Notes: generated by a model from the letters alone, not told the origin. DNA of 64,000 nucleotides from Rhizobiales bacterium CCH3-A5 (GCA_001556025.1 LSIB01000156.1:1-64000), one strand, 5' to 3'; shown: positions 1 to 8,680, counted from the stretch's first letter. Made by a program: numbers and translations.

Positions 1-142
1 CGTAGACGCCGGTGAAGACCAGCATCGACATCACCAGCATGACGAGCAGCGCCTCCCATGCTAGGCCACGTCATCGAGCGCGTGGCGCAGGCGCTGCTCG
101 TCATGCTGGTGATGTCGATGCTGGTCTTCACCGGCGTCTACG
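1..142. repeat. 54-bp perfect inverted repeat at the left edge (probable fold-back artefact)
   Basis: Bases 1-54 are the exact reverse complement of bases 89-142, separated by a 34-base loop (55-88). Bases 89-142 lie inside the coding region of the permease at 58-1029, where they encode its first membrane helix. The left arm therefore has no independent coding sense. A perfect 54-bp copy of coding sequence placed head-to-head right at the edge is typical of fold-back or chimeric read artefacts at contig ends. A genuine inverted duplication is possible but less likely. The true upstream sequence of the first gene is probably not represented. Confidence 0.85.
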
Positions 143-1029
143 CGATCGGCAATCCGATCGACGTGCTGATCGGGCCGGACGTGTCCCAGCAGATGCGGCT
201 CGACACGATCCGCGCCTATGGCCTCGACCGGCCGCTCTGGGAGCAATATGTCACCTTCCTCACACGCATCCTGCAGGGCGATTTCGGCCGGTCCTTCGTT
301 TTCGGCCTGCCTGTGCTCGACCTGATCCTGTCGCGGCTGCCGGCCACGCTGGAGCTGACGCTGGCGGCGGTCTGCGGGGCGGCCCTGATCGGCGTGCCGG
401 CCGGGATCTATGCCGGCTACCGGCCCGACGGCGTTCCGGCCAAGGTCATCATGGCGGTCTCGATCCTCGGGTTCTCGGTGCCGACCTTCTGGATCGGCCT
501 CGTGCTGATCATGACCTTCGCGGTCGAACTGCAATGGCTGCCAGCGGGCGGGCGCGGCGAAACGGCGACGCTGCTGGGCGTGCAGTGGAGCTTCCTGACG
601 GCCAACGGGCTGAGCCATCTGCTGCTGCCCGCGCTGAACCTCGCCTTCTTCAAGCTCGCTCTGCTAACGCGGCTGGCGCGGGCCGGCACGCGCGAGGTGA
701 TGCTGACCGACACGGTGAAGTTCGCCCGCGCGGCGGGCCTGTCCGAATGGACCGTGCTGCGCCGGCATGTGCTGCGGCTGATCGCGATCCCGATCGCCAC
801 CGTGTTCGGGCTCGAATTCGCCTCGACGCTCGCATTTGCCGTCGTGACCGAGACGATCTTCTCCTGGCCCGGCATCGGCAAGCTGATCATCGATTCAATC
901 CAGTCGCTGGACCGGCCGGTGATGGTCGCCTATCTGATGCTGGTCGCTTTCGTCTTCATCACGATCAACTTCCTCGTCGACCTGACCTATCTGGCGCTCG
1001 ATCCGCGTCTGCGGAAGGCGCGCGCCTGA
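58..1029 (+). CDS. Peptide-type ABC transporter permease (DppB/OppB family)
   Basis: This inner-membrane permease would form half of the translocation channel of an ABC importer for di/oligopeptides or a related solute. The 323-residue product has the usual DppB length, with a first helix at about residues 8-30, a periplasmic loop and then a cluster of helices. A typical inner-membrane EAA loop is visible around residues 221-250 (FARAAGLSEWTVLRRHVLR). The ending LALDPRLRKARA is characteristic of the family. The stop overlaps the next permease's ATG (ATGA), so the two are translationally coupled. The ATG at 58 gives a normal N-terminus, but the bases before it belong to the inverted-copy artefact, so no native ribosome site or promoter can be assessed and the binding-protein gene is out of view. 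The substrate is not determined. Confidence 0.9.
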   Translation: MLGHVIERVAQALLVMLVMSMLVFTGVYAIGNPIDVLIGPDVSQQMRLDTIRAYGLDRPLWEQYVTFLTRILQGDFGRSFVFGLPVLDLILSRLPATLELTLAAVCGAALIGVPAGIYAGYRPDGVPAKVIMAVSILGFSVPTFWIGLVLIMTFAVELQWLPAGGRGETATLLGVQWSFLTANGLSHLLLPALNLAFFKLALLTRLARAGTREVMLTDTVKFARAAGLSEWTVLRRHVLRLIAIPIATVFGLEFASTLAFAVVTETIFSWPGIGKLIIDSIQSLDRPVMVAYLMLVAFVFITINFLVDLTYLALDPRLRKARA

Positions 1030-1907
1030 TGAAGCCCGCCTCGCCGCTTGCACGCTTCTGGGCCGAGTTCCGCGAGAGCAAGGTCGCGTTCGCGGCGCTC
1101 GCCGTCGTGGTTGCGCTGGTCGGCGTGGCGCTGGCGGCGCCGCTGATCGCCCCGCAGAACCCCTATGCGCTGGCCGATCTCGTGCTGATGGATGCGCGCC
1201 GGCCGCCGGGCTATGTCGGCTCAGGCGGCTTCACCCACATTCTGGGCACGGACGCTCAAGGGCGCGACCTGTTCTCCGCGATCCTCTACGGCCTGCGCAT
1301 CTCGCTGCAGATGGGGCTGATCGCCGGCTTCATCGCCTTCGTCGTCGGCGTCTCGCTGGGGCTTGGCGCGGCCTATATGGGCGGGCGGCGCGAGGCCTTC
1401 ATCATGCGGATCATCGACCTGCAGCTCGCTTTCCCGGCGATCCTGCTGGCGCTGGTGCTGTCGGCGCTGCTCGGGCAGGGCAAGGCGCAGCTCATCACCG
1501 CGCTGGTCGCCGCGCAGTACGCCTATTTCGCCCGCACCGCCCATGGCGCGGCCGCGGCCGAGCGCGGCAAGGACTATGTCGAGGCGGCGCTCTCGACGCC
1601 GCTGCCGGGCTGGACGGTGGTGTTCCGGCACATCCTGCCGAACTGCCTGCCGCCTCTGATCGTGGTCGCGACCGTGCAGGTCGCCAACGCCATCGCGCTG
1701 GAGGCGACCTTGTCCTTCCTGGGCGTCGGCCTGCCGGTGACCGAGCCCTCGCTGGGGGCGCTGATCGCCAATGGCTTCCAGTACATGCTGTCTGGCCGCT
1801 ACTGGATCTCGATCTATCCCGGCATCGCGCTGATCGTGCTGATCGTCGCGATCAACCTGGTGGGGGACCAGATCAGGGACCAGGTGAATCCGAGGCTGAA
1901 GCGATGA
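1029..1907 (+). CDS. Peptide-type ABC transporter permease (DppC/OppC family)
   Basis: Second permease of the same importer, 292 residues. It starts at the ATG that overlaps the stop of the preceding gene. Family marks are the short cytoplasmic N-terminus (SPLARFWAEFRESKVAF) before helix 1, the motif HILGTDAQGRDLFSAILYG that opens the conserved DppC core, the EAA loop ERGKDYVEAALSTPLPGW, and the C-terminal LVGDQIRDQVNPRLKR, which matches the usual GDxLRDxLDPR ending. The frame is also open upstream through the whole dppB-like gene, but that extension has no coding character. The stop overlaps an ATG at 1904, where the next ATPase gene would normally begin, but a palindromic repeat intervenes. 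Confidence 0.9.
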   Translation: MKPASPLARFWAEFRESKVAFAALAVVVALVGVALAAPLIAPQNPYALADLVLMDARRPPGYVGSGGFTHILGTDAQGRDLFSAILYGLRISLQMGLIAGFIAFVVGVSLGLGAAYMGGRREAFIMRIIDLQLAFPAILLALVLSALLGQGKAQLITALVAAQYAYFARTAHGAAAAERGKDYVEAALSTPLPGWTVVFRHILPNCLPPLIVVATVQVANAIALEATLSFLGVGLPVTEPSLGALIANGFQYMLSGRYWISIYPGIALIVLIVAINLVGDQIRDQVNPRLKR

Positions 1908-1945
1908 ACGCTTTGGGTGAGACATGGCGACTGGACACAACGCGA

Positions 1946-2097
1946 ACCCCTCCCCCTTGTGGGGAGGGGCAGGGGTGGGGGGCGGAAAGTCGAAGCGAGC
2001 GGCTGATCGGCCTGGCCTTGCCGCCGATACAAGCTGTCGCTCGCCCGGTCGTTCGCCCCCCATCCCCATACCCTTCCCCACGAGGGGGAAGGGAGGA
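1946..2097. repeat. Palindromic intergenic repeat (pyrimidine/purine-rich arms)
   Basis: The stretch between the permease and ATPase genes holds two long, roughly complementary arms: CCCCTCCCCCTTGTGGGGAG onward (about 1946-1983) and the matching GCCCCCCATCCCCATACCCT onward (about 2054-2097). They are separated by about 70 bases. Such CCCTCCCC...GGGGAGG elements are common interspersed repeats in alphaproteobacterial genomes. The transcript would fold into a large hairpin in the middle of the operon, which may affect mRNA stability or downstream expression. The intervening frame 1904-2140 is open but is low-complexity sequence derived from the repeat. Confidence 0.75.
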
Positions 2098-2136
2098 GTT
2101 TGAGCGATCCGCGATAGCGCCAGACGAGACGTCGGC

Positions 2137-3114
2137 ATGACCAGCCCCCTCCTCGACGTCTCCAACCTCGCCACCCATTTCCACACCCGCGCCGGGGTGG
2201 TGAAGGCGGTTGACGGCGTCTCCTTCTCGCTTCGCAAGGGCGAGGTCATGGGGCTCGTCGGCGAGTCGGGCTCGGGCAAGAGCGTCACCGGCTTCTCGCT
2301 GCTCGGGCTGATCGACCCGCCCGGCCGCATCGCGTCGGGCTCGGTCAGGCTGGACGGGCAGGAACTTGTCGGCATGCCGCGCGCACACCTGCGCAAGCTC
2401 AGAGGCAAGCGCATGGCCATGGTCTTCCAGGACCCGGCGACGACGCTGAACCCGGTCATCACCATCGGCGCGCAGATGCGGATGGCGCTGGAGGCGCATG
2501 GCGTCACGGGCACGGAGCGGACGCGCGCACGCAGCGTGCAGGTGCTGACCCGCGTCGGCATTCCCGATGCGGCGCGCAGGCTCGACGCGTTCCCGCACGA
2601 GTTCTCCGGCGGCATGCGCCAGCGCGTCGCGATCGCAATCGCGCTGCTGCACGATCCCGAGCTGCTGATCGCCGACGAGCCCACCACCGCACTCGACGTC
2701 TCGATCCAGGCGCAGATTCTGGCCGAGATGAAGACGCTGGTGGCCGAACTGGGCATGGCGCTGATCTGGATCAGCCATGATCTCGCCACCGTCTCCTCGC
2801 TCGCCGACAGGATCGCGGTGATGTATGCCGGGCGCATCGTCGAGGCGGGGCCGACAGCCGCCGTGCTGCGCAATCCGCGCCATCACTATACGCAAGGACT
2901 GCTCGACTCGCTGCCGGCCCGCGCCGAGCCCGGACGCGACCTCGTCCAGATTCCCGGCACGACGCCCTCACTGCTTGCGCTGCCGCCGGGCTGCGCCTTC
3001 GCGCCGCGCTGCCCGAGGGCGGATGCGGCCTGTGGCGTGATGCCGGACCTCGTCACGGACGGGACGAGGCAGCACCGCTGCTGGCACCCGCTCGGGCTGG
3101 AGGTCGCGGCATGA
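2137..3114 (+). CDS. Peptide-type ABC transporter ATP-binding protein (DppD/OppD family)
   Basis: Cytoplasmic ATPase that energises the permease pair upstream; 325 residues, the normal DppD length. Walker A is GESGSGKS near residue 45, the signature is FSGGMRQRVAIAIALLHDPE, Walker B is LLIADEPTTALD, and the switch histidine is in ISHDLATV. The C-terminal oligopeptide/dipeptide domain carries the expected paired cysteines (PGCAFAPRCPRAD and a later Cys in AACGVMPDL), which in some family members bind an iron-sulfur centre. It begins at the ATG at 2137, just after the palindromic repeat, and its stop overlaps the ATG of the next ATPase (ATGA). The substrate is inferred only from family membership. 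Confidence 0.92.
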   Translation: MTSPLLDVSNLATHFHTRAGVVKAVDGVSFSLRKGEVMGLVGESGSGKSVTGFSLLGLIDPPGRIASGSVRLDGQELVGMPRAHLRKLRGKRMAMVFQDPATTLNPVITIGAQMRMALEAHGVTGTERTRARSVQVLTRVGIPDAARRLDAFPHEFSGGMRQRVAIAIALLHDPELLIADEPTTALDVSIQAQILAEMKTLVAELGMALIWISHDLATVSSLADRIAVMYAGRIVEAGPTAAVLRNPRHHYTQGLLDSLPARAEPGRDLVQIPGTTPSLLALPPGCAFAPRCPRADAACGVMPDLVTDGTRQHRCWHPLGLEVAA

Positions 3115-4103
3115 ACGATGCCTTTCTCGACATCCGCAACGTCTCGCGGCGGTTCGCGCCGCGCATCGGGTTCGGCCAGAAGATCGCGAGCAAGCTCGGC
3201 CAGCCGGTCGATGCGCGGATCACGCACGCGGTCGATGGCGTGTCGCTGACGATCGCCAAGGGCGAGGCGCTCGGGCTCGTCGGCGAATCCGGCTGCGGCA
3301 AGTCCACGCTCGGCCGCGTCGTCGCGGGCATCCTGCCGCCCAGCGAGGGCACGACGGCGGTCGCGGGCGAGCCGGTGATGGTCCATGGCCACAAGACGAC
3401 GACGCGCGTGCAGATGATCTTCCAGGACCCGTTCGCCTCGCTCGATCCGCGCATGCAGGTCGGCGACACGATCGCGGAGGGGCCGCTCGCGCACGGACTG
3501 ACGACGAAGGCGCAGGCGCGCGATTATGTGGGGCGCTGGCTCGCGACGGTGGGGCTCGATCCTGCATTCGCGGCGCGCTATCCGCACCAGTTCTCGGGCG
3601 GGCAGCGCCAGCGCATCGCGATCGCCCGCGCGCTCGCGATGCAGCCCGACATGCTGGTCTGCGACGAGCCGGTCGCTTCGCTCGACGTCTCGATCCAGGC
3701 GCAGATCATCAACCTGTTCCTGAAGCTCCGGCGCGAACTCGGGCTGACCATGCTGTTCATCAGCCACGATCTCGGCGTGGTGCGCCATCTCTGCGACCGC
3801 GTCGCGATCATGTATCTCGGGCGGATCGTCGAACTCGGGGAGACGCAAGCCGTCTATGGCAAGCCGCAGCATCCCTACACGCAGGCGCTGCTGGATTCGG
3901 TGCCAAAGCTGGTGCTGGCGGACGGAGTGACGACGTCGTTCAAGCCGATCGCGGGCGAACTGCCCTCGCCGCTTTCGCCGCCTGCGGGGTGTCATTTCCA
4001 TCTGCGCTGCCCGCTTGTGCGGGAGCGCTGCCGGCAGGAGCGGCCAAAGTTGCGCGAGGTTGCGGAGGGACGGCTCTCGGCATGTCATTTCGCGCCGTTT
4101 TGA
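3111..4103 (+). CDS. Peptide-type ABC transporter ATP-binding protein (DppF/OppF family)
   Basis: Second ATPase of the importer, 330 residues, pairing with the DppD-like subunit as a heterodimer. Visible motifs are Walker [14 protein letters not shown]-loop MIFQDPFASLDPRM (typical of DppF), signature FSGGQRQRIAIARALAMQPD, Walker B LVCDEPVASLD and ISHDLGVVRH. The C-terminal oligo_HPY domain includes PAGCHFHLRCPLVRERC. Compared with DppD-type proteins it has an insertion near residues 15-35 (FGQKIASKLGQPVDA), as many OppF proteins do. It is the last gene of this operon; a palindromic repeat follows and the ugp operon converges on it from the other strand. Confidence 0.92.
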   Translation: MNDAFLDIRNVSRRFAPRIGFGQKIASKLGQPVDARITHAVDGVSLTIAKGEALGLVGESGCGKSTLGRVVAGILPPSEGTTAVAGEPVMVHGHKTTTRVQMIFQDPFASLDPRMQVGDTIAEGPLAHGLTTKAQARDYVGRWLATVGLDPAFAARYPHQFSGGQRQRIAIARALAMQPDMLVCDEPVASLDVSIQAQIINLFLKLRRELGLTMLFISHDLGVVRHLCDRVAIMYLGRIVELGETQAVYGKPQHPYTQALLDSVPKLVLADGVTTSFKPIAGELPSPLSPPAGCHFHLRCPLVRERCRQERPKLREVAEGRLSACHFAPF

Positions 4104-4130
4104 AGGCGCATCGCCCAGCGCTCACCTTCT

Positions 4131-4243
4131 CCGTTATCCCGGACGCAGCGAAGCGGAGCTCCGGGATCCATCATAGAGCGTTGACTGTGCCCTATGATGG
4201 ATCCCGGAGCTGCGCGGCTTACGCCGCTTGTCCGGGATGACGG
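4131..4243. repeat. Palindromic intergenic repeat, family A copy 1
   Basis: A nested palindrome lies between the converging dpp-type and ugp operons. The inner arms CTCCGGGATCCATCAT (4159-4174) and ATGATGGATCCCGGAG (4194-4209) are perfect complements. Outer arms around CCGTTATCCCGG and CCGGGATGACGG extend the stem with one mismatch. A second, shorter copy lies at 7141-7234 and shares the core CAGTGCCCTATGATGGATCC. Its position between convergent genes would suit a bidirectional transcription stop, although no T-tract is present. Confidence 0.8.
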
Positions 4244-4271
4244 CGGTGTTTCCGAGGGTAGAATGCGAGGC

Positions 4272-5348
4272 TCAAAGCCCCAGACGCTGGCCCGTCGCCG
4301 GATCGAAGACATGCACCCGGTCGGGGTCGACCGAGATCCAGAGCCGGCCGGGTTGGGCCGAGATGGTGTCCGTCGCCGCCTGCATGATGAAGGGCAGGCC
4401 GGCGAGCTGGCCGTGGAAGAGCTGCGTCGCGCCGAGTTCCTCGATGAACTCGACATCGAAGGGCAGCGCGCCGGCCTCGCCCTCCGACGCGATCTCGACA
4501 TCCTCGGGGCGCAGGCCGACCTCGACGGCTGAGCCCTCCGCGAGACCGGCGCGCAGGTCTCGCGCCTCCAGAATGGCCTCGCCGAGCGCGACGATGCCCG
4601 GCCCGTCGATGGTGCCCGGCAGGATGTTCATCGGCGGCGAGCCGATGAAGGTCGCGACGAATTTGCTCGCCGGCTTGCGGTAGACGTCCGATGGCAGGCC
4701 GATCTGCTCGACCTGGCCGCCATTCATCACCACGAGCTTGTCGGACAGCGTCATCGCCTCGACCTGGTCGTGGGTGACGTAGATCGAGGTCACGCCGAGC
4801 GCGCGCTGCAGCTTCTTGATTTCGACGCGCATCTGGACCCGGAGCTTGGCGTCGAGGTTCGACAGCGGCTCGTCGAACAGAAAGACCTGGGGCTTGCGCA
4901 CGATGGCGCGGCCCATGGCGACGCGCTGGCGCTGGCCGCCCGAAAGCTGCTTGGGCCGGCGCTCCAGCAGCGGCTCGATGGCGAGGATACGGGCCGCCTC
5001 CTTCACACGCCGGTCGATCTCGTCCCTGGGCGTGCCGAGATTGCGCAGGCCGTAGGCCATGTTGTCGTAGACCGAAAAATGCGGATAGAGCGCGTAGTTC
5101 TGGAACACCATCGCGATGTCGCGGTCGGCCGGCTCGATCTGGTTGACGACGCGGTTGCCGATCGAGACCTCGCCCGAGGTGATCGTCTCCAGCCCCGCGA
5201 CCATGCGCAGCAAAGTGGACTTGCCGCAGCCGGACGGGCCGACGAGCACGCAGAAGCCGCCATCGGGAATGTCGAACGACACGCCCTTCACGGCTTCGAC
5301 GCCGCCGGGATAGACCTTCTTGACGTTGGTGAGGGTGACCTGGGCCAT
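4272..5348 (-). CDS. ugpC: sn-glycerol-3-phosphate ABC transporter ATP-binding protein UgpC
   Basis: ATPase of the CUT1 family that drives uptake of glycerol-3-phosphate and glycerophosphodiesters; 358 residues. Walker [13 protein letters not shown] lies near residues 38-49, the Q-loop is [13 protein letters not shown], the signature is [20 protein letters not shown], and Walker B is [21 protein letters not shown]-terminal TOBE/regulatory domain follows, ending [14 protein letters not shown], which fits UgpC/MalK-type proteins. It is the last gene of a minus-strand operon, 7 bases after ugpE. Motifs alone cannot separate UgpC from other CUT1 ATPases; the assignment rests on the adjoining permeases and binding protein. 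Confidence 0.88.
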   Translation of the reverse strand: MAQVTLTNVKKVYPGGVEAVKGVSFDIPDGGFCVLVGPSGCGKSTLLRMVAGLETITSGEVSIGNRVVNQIEPADRDIAMVFQNYALYPHFSVYDNMAYGLRNLGTPRDEIDRRVKEAARILAIEPLLERRPKQLSGGQRQRVAMGRAIVRKPQVFLFDEPLSNLDAKLRVQMRVEIKKLQRALGVTSIYVTHDQVEAMTLSDKLVVMNGGQVEQIGLPSDVYRKPASKFVATFIGSPPMNILPGTIDGPGIVALGEAILEARDLRAGLAEGSAVEVGLRPEDVEIASEGEAGALPFDVEFIEELGATQLFHGQLAGLPFIMQAATDTISAQPGRLWISVDPDRVHVFDPATGQRLGL

Positions 5349-5355
5349 AGACGCG

Positions 5356-6207
5356 CTACTTTTCGGTTTCGACCAGGCCCTTCACGAAGAGCCTCTGCAT
5401 GGCGATGACGACGAGGACGGGCGGCAGCATCGCCAGCATGGCGGTCGCCATGGCGAGCTGCCATTCGGTGAGGGCGTCGGAGGTGACGATCATCTTCTTG
5501 ATGCCGATGACGATGGTCTGCATCGAGTCGCGCGTGGTCACCAGCAGCGGCCAGAGATACTGGTTCCAGCCATAGATGAACTGAATCACGAACAGGGCCG
5601 CGATCGTCGTCATCGAGAGGGGGATGACCGTATCCTTGAAGAACTTGAACGGGCCGGCGCCGTCGATCTTCGAGGCCTCCAGCAGTTCGTCGGGGATCGT
5701 CATGAAGAACTGGCGGAACAGCAGCGTGCCGGTGGCGGACGCGATCAGCGGCACCGCCAACCCCTGATAGGTGTCGAGCATGCGCAGATCGGAGACGACC
5801 TTGAAGGTCGGGAAGATGCGCACCTCCACGGGCAGCATCAGCGTGACGAAGATGATCCAGAACGCCGCCATCCGGAACGGAAAGCGGTAATAGACGATCG
5901 CATAGGCCGAGAGCACCGAGATGAAGATTTTTCCCAGTGCGATCGCCAGCGCCATGATGAAGGAGTTCAGCATCATGCTGGCGACCGGCTCGCGCGTCGA
6001 ACTCGACGCGCCGACGAAGAGGATGCGGTAGTAATTGTCGAAGAAATGCGGGCCGGGATAGAGCGGCAGCTGGCCGTTGATGATGGTGGCATTGTCCCAG
6101 GTCGAGGCGACGAAGGTCAGCCAGACCGGGAAGGCGACGATCAACACGCCGATCGACAGGATGACATAGGCGATCGCATCGCCGAGGCGGCGGTCCTCGA
6201 CCATCAA
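5356..6207 (-). CDS. ugpE: sn-glycerol-3-phosphate ABC transporter permease UgpE
   Basis: Inner-membrane permease, 283 residues, with six predicted helices and the CUT1 EAA loop in [22 protein letters not shown], split here as [14 protein letters not shown] and IPLS. The N-terminus [20 protein letters not shown], the periplasmic [10 protein letters not shown] segment and the C-terminal [11 protein letters not shown] ending match UgpE closely as I remember it. It overlaps the upstream ugpA by 4 bases, so the two permeases are coupled. Together with UgpA it forms the channel for glycerol-3-phosphate delivered by UgpB. Confidence 0.9.
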   Translation of the reverse strand: MMVEDRRLGDAIAYVILSIGVLIVAFPVWLTFVASTWDNATIINGQLPLYPGPHFFDNYYRILFVGASSSTREPVASMMLNSFIMALAIALGKIFISVLSAYAIVYYRFPFRMAAFWIIFVTLMLPVEVRIFPTFKVVSDLRMLDTYQGLAVPLIASATGTLLFRQFFMTIPDELLEASKIDGAGPFKFFKDTVIPLSMTTIAALFVIQFIYGWNQYLWPLLVTTRDSMQTIVIGIKKMIVTSDALTEWQLAMATAMLAMLPPVLVVIAMQRLFVKGLVETEK

Positions 6208-7085
6208 TAGTTCACCTTGCGCTCGATGAAGCGGAACTGGATCGCCGTCATCGCGATCACCATGACCAGCAACACGACCGACTGCGCCGCCGAGCCGCCG
6301 AGATTGGAGCCGCCCTTGCCGTCGGAATAGACCTTGTAGACCAGCGTCTCGGTCTGGCCCGAGGGGCCGCCGCCGGTCACCGTGTCGATGATGCCGAAGG
6401 TGTCGAAGAAGACGTAGACGATGTTGACGACGAGCAGGAAAAAGGTCGTCGGCGATAGCAGTGGGAAGACGATCGTCCAGAAGCGCCGCCAGGGCCGCGC
6501 GCCGTCAATCACCGCCGCCTCGATCACGCTTTTGGGGATGGATTGCAGGCCGGCGAGGAAGAACAGGAAATTGTAGCTGATCTGCTTCCAGGTGGCGGCC
6601 AGGATGACGAGCGTCATCGCGTCATTGCCGTTGAGGCGCGGGTTCCAAGAAAAACCGGCGCTTTGCAGGGCGCGCGCCAGCATGCCGAGCGAGGGATCGA
6701 ACATGAAGATCCAGAGCACGCCGGCGATCGCCGGGGCGACCGCATAGGGCCAGATCAGCAGGGTCTTGTAGATTTCCGCGCCCCTGATCTGCCGGTCGGC
6801 CATCACGGCGAAGAGCAGCGCGATCGACAGCGACAGCACGCAGACGAAGGTGGAGAAGATCGCGGTATTGACGAAGGCCTTGTAATAGCCCGGATCGGCG
6901 AAAAGGCGCTCATAATTCTCGAACCAGACGAAATCGGTCGAAATGCCGAAGGCGTCCTGCAGCAGGAAGCTCTGCCAGACGGCCTGCGTCGCCGGCCAGT
7001 AGAAGAACACGACCGTGATCGCGAGCTGCGGCAGAAGCAGCAGCAGCGGGATCGTCAGACCTTTGAAATGGGCGTTCTTCTGCAT
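6204..7085 (-). CDS. ugpA: sn-glycerol-3-phosphate ABC transporter permease UgpA
   Basis: Inner-membrane permease, 293 residues, partner of UgpE. It has a short cytoplasmic N-terminus ([20 protein letters not shown]) leading into helix 1, a periplasmic loop with [17 protein letters not shown], and the EAA loop [20 protein letters not shown] followed by PLLSPTTFF. The motif [20 protein letters not shown] near the end is diagnostic of UgpA-type CUT1 permeases. A 170-base gap containing a palindromic repeat separates it from ugpB, so the relative level of binding protein and permease may be set there. Confidence 0.9.
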   Translation of the reverse strand: MQKNAHFKGLTIPLLLLLPQLAITVVFFYWPATQAVWQSFLLQDAFGISTDFVWFENYERLFADPGYYKAFVNTAIFSTFVCVLSLSIALLFAVMADRQIRGAEIYKTLLIWPYAVAPAIAGVLWIFMFDPSLGMLARALQSAGFSWNPRLNGNDAMTLVILAATWKQISYNFLFFLAGLQSIPKSVIEAAVIDGARPWRRFWTIVFPLLSPTTFFLLVVNIVYVFFDTFGIIDTVTGGGPSGQTETLVYKVYSDGKGGSNLGGSAAQSVVLLVMVIAMTAIQFRFIERKVNY

Positions 7086-7140
7086 CGATTCATTGTCTCT
7101 GGAACGCCGTCAGAAGAACTCTGCCGGGCGACATAACCTC

Positions 7141-7234
7141 ACCGTCATCCTGGCCGAAGGCCGGGAGCCATCATCGAGCGCCACAGTGCCCTATGATGGA
7201 TCCCGGGACGAGCTTGGCTCGCCCAGGATGACGG
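7141..7234. repeat. Palindromic intergenic repeat, family A copy 2
   Basis: This imperfect palindrome between ugpB and ugpA starts with ACCGTCATCCTGG and closes with CCAGGATGACGG. It shares the core CAGTGCCCTATGATGGATCC with the copy at 4131-4243. On the ugp transcript it lies just after the binding-protein gene. Hairpins in this position often stabilise the upstream mRNA or reduce read-through, giving more binding protein than permease. Confidence 0.75.
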
Positions 7235-7255
7235 AGAGGTTTGCGAGGTCGCCGA

Positions 7256-8578
7256 TCAGCGCGCCGCCGTGCGCTCGAACTGGCGCAGGGTCGCGTTGCC
7301 GCGCTCGACGGCAGCGTCAAGCGCCGCCTTCGGCGTCTTCTGGCCGTTCAGCGCCGCCTCGATCTCCTCGGCCCAGATGTCGCGGATCTGGACCAGGCTG
7401 CCGAAACGCACGCCGCGCGAGTTCTCCGTTGGCTCCTTGTTGTTCAGCTCGAGCAGCGGGGTCTCGAGGAAGGGGCGGTCCTTGTAGAAGCCCGACTCCT
7501 TGACCTTGGCGTAGGCCGCCTTGGTGATCGGCAGATAGCCGGATTCGGTGTGCAGCTTCACCTGCCGGTCGACATCGGAGAGGAAGGAGAAGAACTTCGC
7601 CACCCCCTTGTACTCGTCGGCTTTCTTGCCGCCCATGACCCAGAGCGAGGCGCCACCGATGATCGAGTTCTGCGGCGCGCCCTGCACATCGGGATAATAC
7701 GGCATCGGTGCGTTCGCCCATTCGAACTTGGCGTTGGCGCGGACATTGCCGAAGAAGGCCGAGGAGGTCAGGAAGATCGGGCACTCGCCGGAGGTGAAGC
7801 GGCCTTCGCCGGTGTTGGTGCGGCCGGAGTAGGAGTAGGTGCTGTCCTTCTGGAGCTCGACCAGATTGGTCAGGTGCTTCAGGAAGACGCCTTTGTTGAA
7901 GACGAACTCGGTGTCGAAGCCATCAAAGCCGTTCGCTTTCGTTCCGACCGGCTCGTTGTGCCAGGCGCCGAGCTGCTCGACATTGACCCAGGTCACCCAG
8001 CCATTCGAGAAGCCGCATTTGTCGTAGCCTGCGGCCTTCAGTTTCTTGGCTGCGTCGAACACCTCCGGCCAGGTCTTGGGCGGCGCGTCGGGCAGGCCGG
8101 CCTTCTTCAGCGCGTCCTTGTTGTACCACATCACGGTGGAGGACGAGTTGAAGGGGAAGGAGAGCATCTCGCCCTTGGTTGTGGAATAATAGCCGGTGAT
8201 CGCCGGGAGATAGCTCTTGGGGTCGAACGTTTCGCCGGCTTCCTTCATCAGATCCGCAACCGGCTTGACGGCGCCTTTGGCGGACATCATCGTCGCGGTG
8301 CCGACCTCGAAGACCTGCATGATGTGCGGGGCGTTGCCGGCGCGGAAGGCGGCGATGCCCGCGTTCAGCGTGTCGGCATAGGAGCCCTTGTAAGCGGGAA
8401 CGACCTTGAAGTCCTTCTGCGAGGCGTTGAACTCCTCGGCGAGCTTGACGACGACGTCGTTGTTGGCACCCGTCATGGCATGCCACCATTGCAGCTCGGT
8501 CTGCGCCGTAGCAGGCGCGGCGCCGGCAAGCGCGAAGGCGGCGACAGACATCAGGATGCGAGATTTCACTGTCATCAT
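7256..8578 (-). CDS. ugpB: sn-glycerol-3-phosphate ABC transporter substrate-binding protein UgpB
   Basis: Periplasmic binding protein, 440 residues, that captures glycerol-3-phosphate for UgpAEC. A Sec signal peptide is evident (SRILMSVAAFALAGAAPATA, then QTELQWWHAM). The mature N-terminus with WWHAMTGANNDVV and the later segments AYKGSYADTLNAGIAAFR and MWYNKDALKKAG match the UgpB group of extracellular solute-binding protein family 1. The C-terminus LDAAVERGNATLRQFERT also fits. It is the first gene of the operon and lies directly behind a three-repeat PhoB box (8652-8680), so induction by phosphate starvation is expected. Confidence 0.92.
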   Translation of the reverse strand: MMTVKSRILMSVAAFALAGAAPATAQTELQWWHAMTGANNDVVVKLAEEFNASQKDFKVVPAYKGSYADTLNAGIAAFRAGNAPHIMQVFEVGTATMMSAKGAVKPVADLMKEAGETFDPKSYLPAITGYYSTTKGEMLSFPFNSSSTVMWYNKDALKKAGLPDAPPKTWPEVFDAAKKLKAAGYDKCGFSNGWVTWVNVEQLGAWHNEPVGTKANGFDGFDTEFVFNKGVFLKHLTNLVELQKDSTYSYSGRTNTGEGRFTSGECPIFLTSSAFFGNVRANAKFEWANAPMPYYPDVQGAPQNSIIGGASLWVMGGKKADEYKGVAKFFSFLSDVDRQVKLHTESGYLPITKAAYAKVKESGFYKDRPFLETPLLELNNKEPTENSRGVRFGSLVQIRDIWAEEIEAALNGQKTPKAALDAAVERGNATLRQFERTAAR

Positions 8579-8651
8579 GTTTCTCCCTTTTCGCCCGGCG
8601 GTAGGCTGGGGCGGCTCTTATTCTTGGTGCGCAAGCTAGCATGAAGGCGCG

Positions 8652-8680
8652 GCGACAGTTCAATGACAATTCGATGACGC
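8652..8680 (-). promoter_or_regulatory. PhoB binding site (Pho box) upstream of ugpB
   Basis: Read on the minus strand, three 7-base direct repeats occur with exact 4-base spacers: GCGTCAT, cgaa, TTGTCAT, tgaa, CTGTCGC. This 11-base periodicity and the CTGTCAT-like units are the defining pattern of a Pho box. It ends about 73 bases before the ugpB start codon, a suitable distance for an activator site. Control of ugp by PhoB is established in enterobacteria and rhizobia; the site here is inferred from sequence. It could also influence the divergent operon starting at 8775. Confidence 0.85.

Noticed and set aside
12..1907. A 631-codon open frame running from the left edge through both permease genes
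   Set aside because: Only its last 292 codons (from 1029) look like protein; the front part is Arg/Ala/Asp-rich antisense-like sequence in the wrong frame of the dppB-like gene and begins in the inverted-copy artefact. No permease fusion is implied.
1904..2140. A 78-codon open frame between the permease and ATPase genes
   Set aside because: Its sequence is the translation of a palindromic repeat (PPPCGEGQGWG and PSPYPSPRGG), a pattern seen wherever such repeats occur; no independent evidence for a protein.
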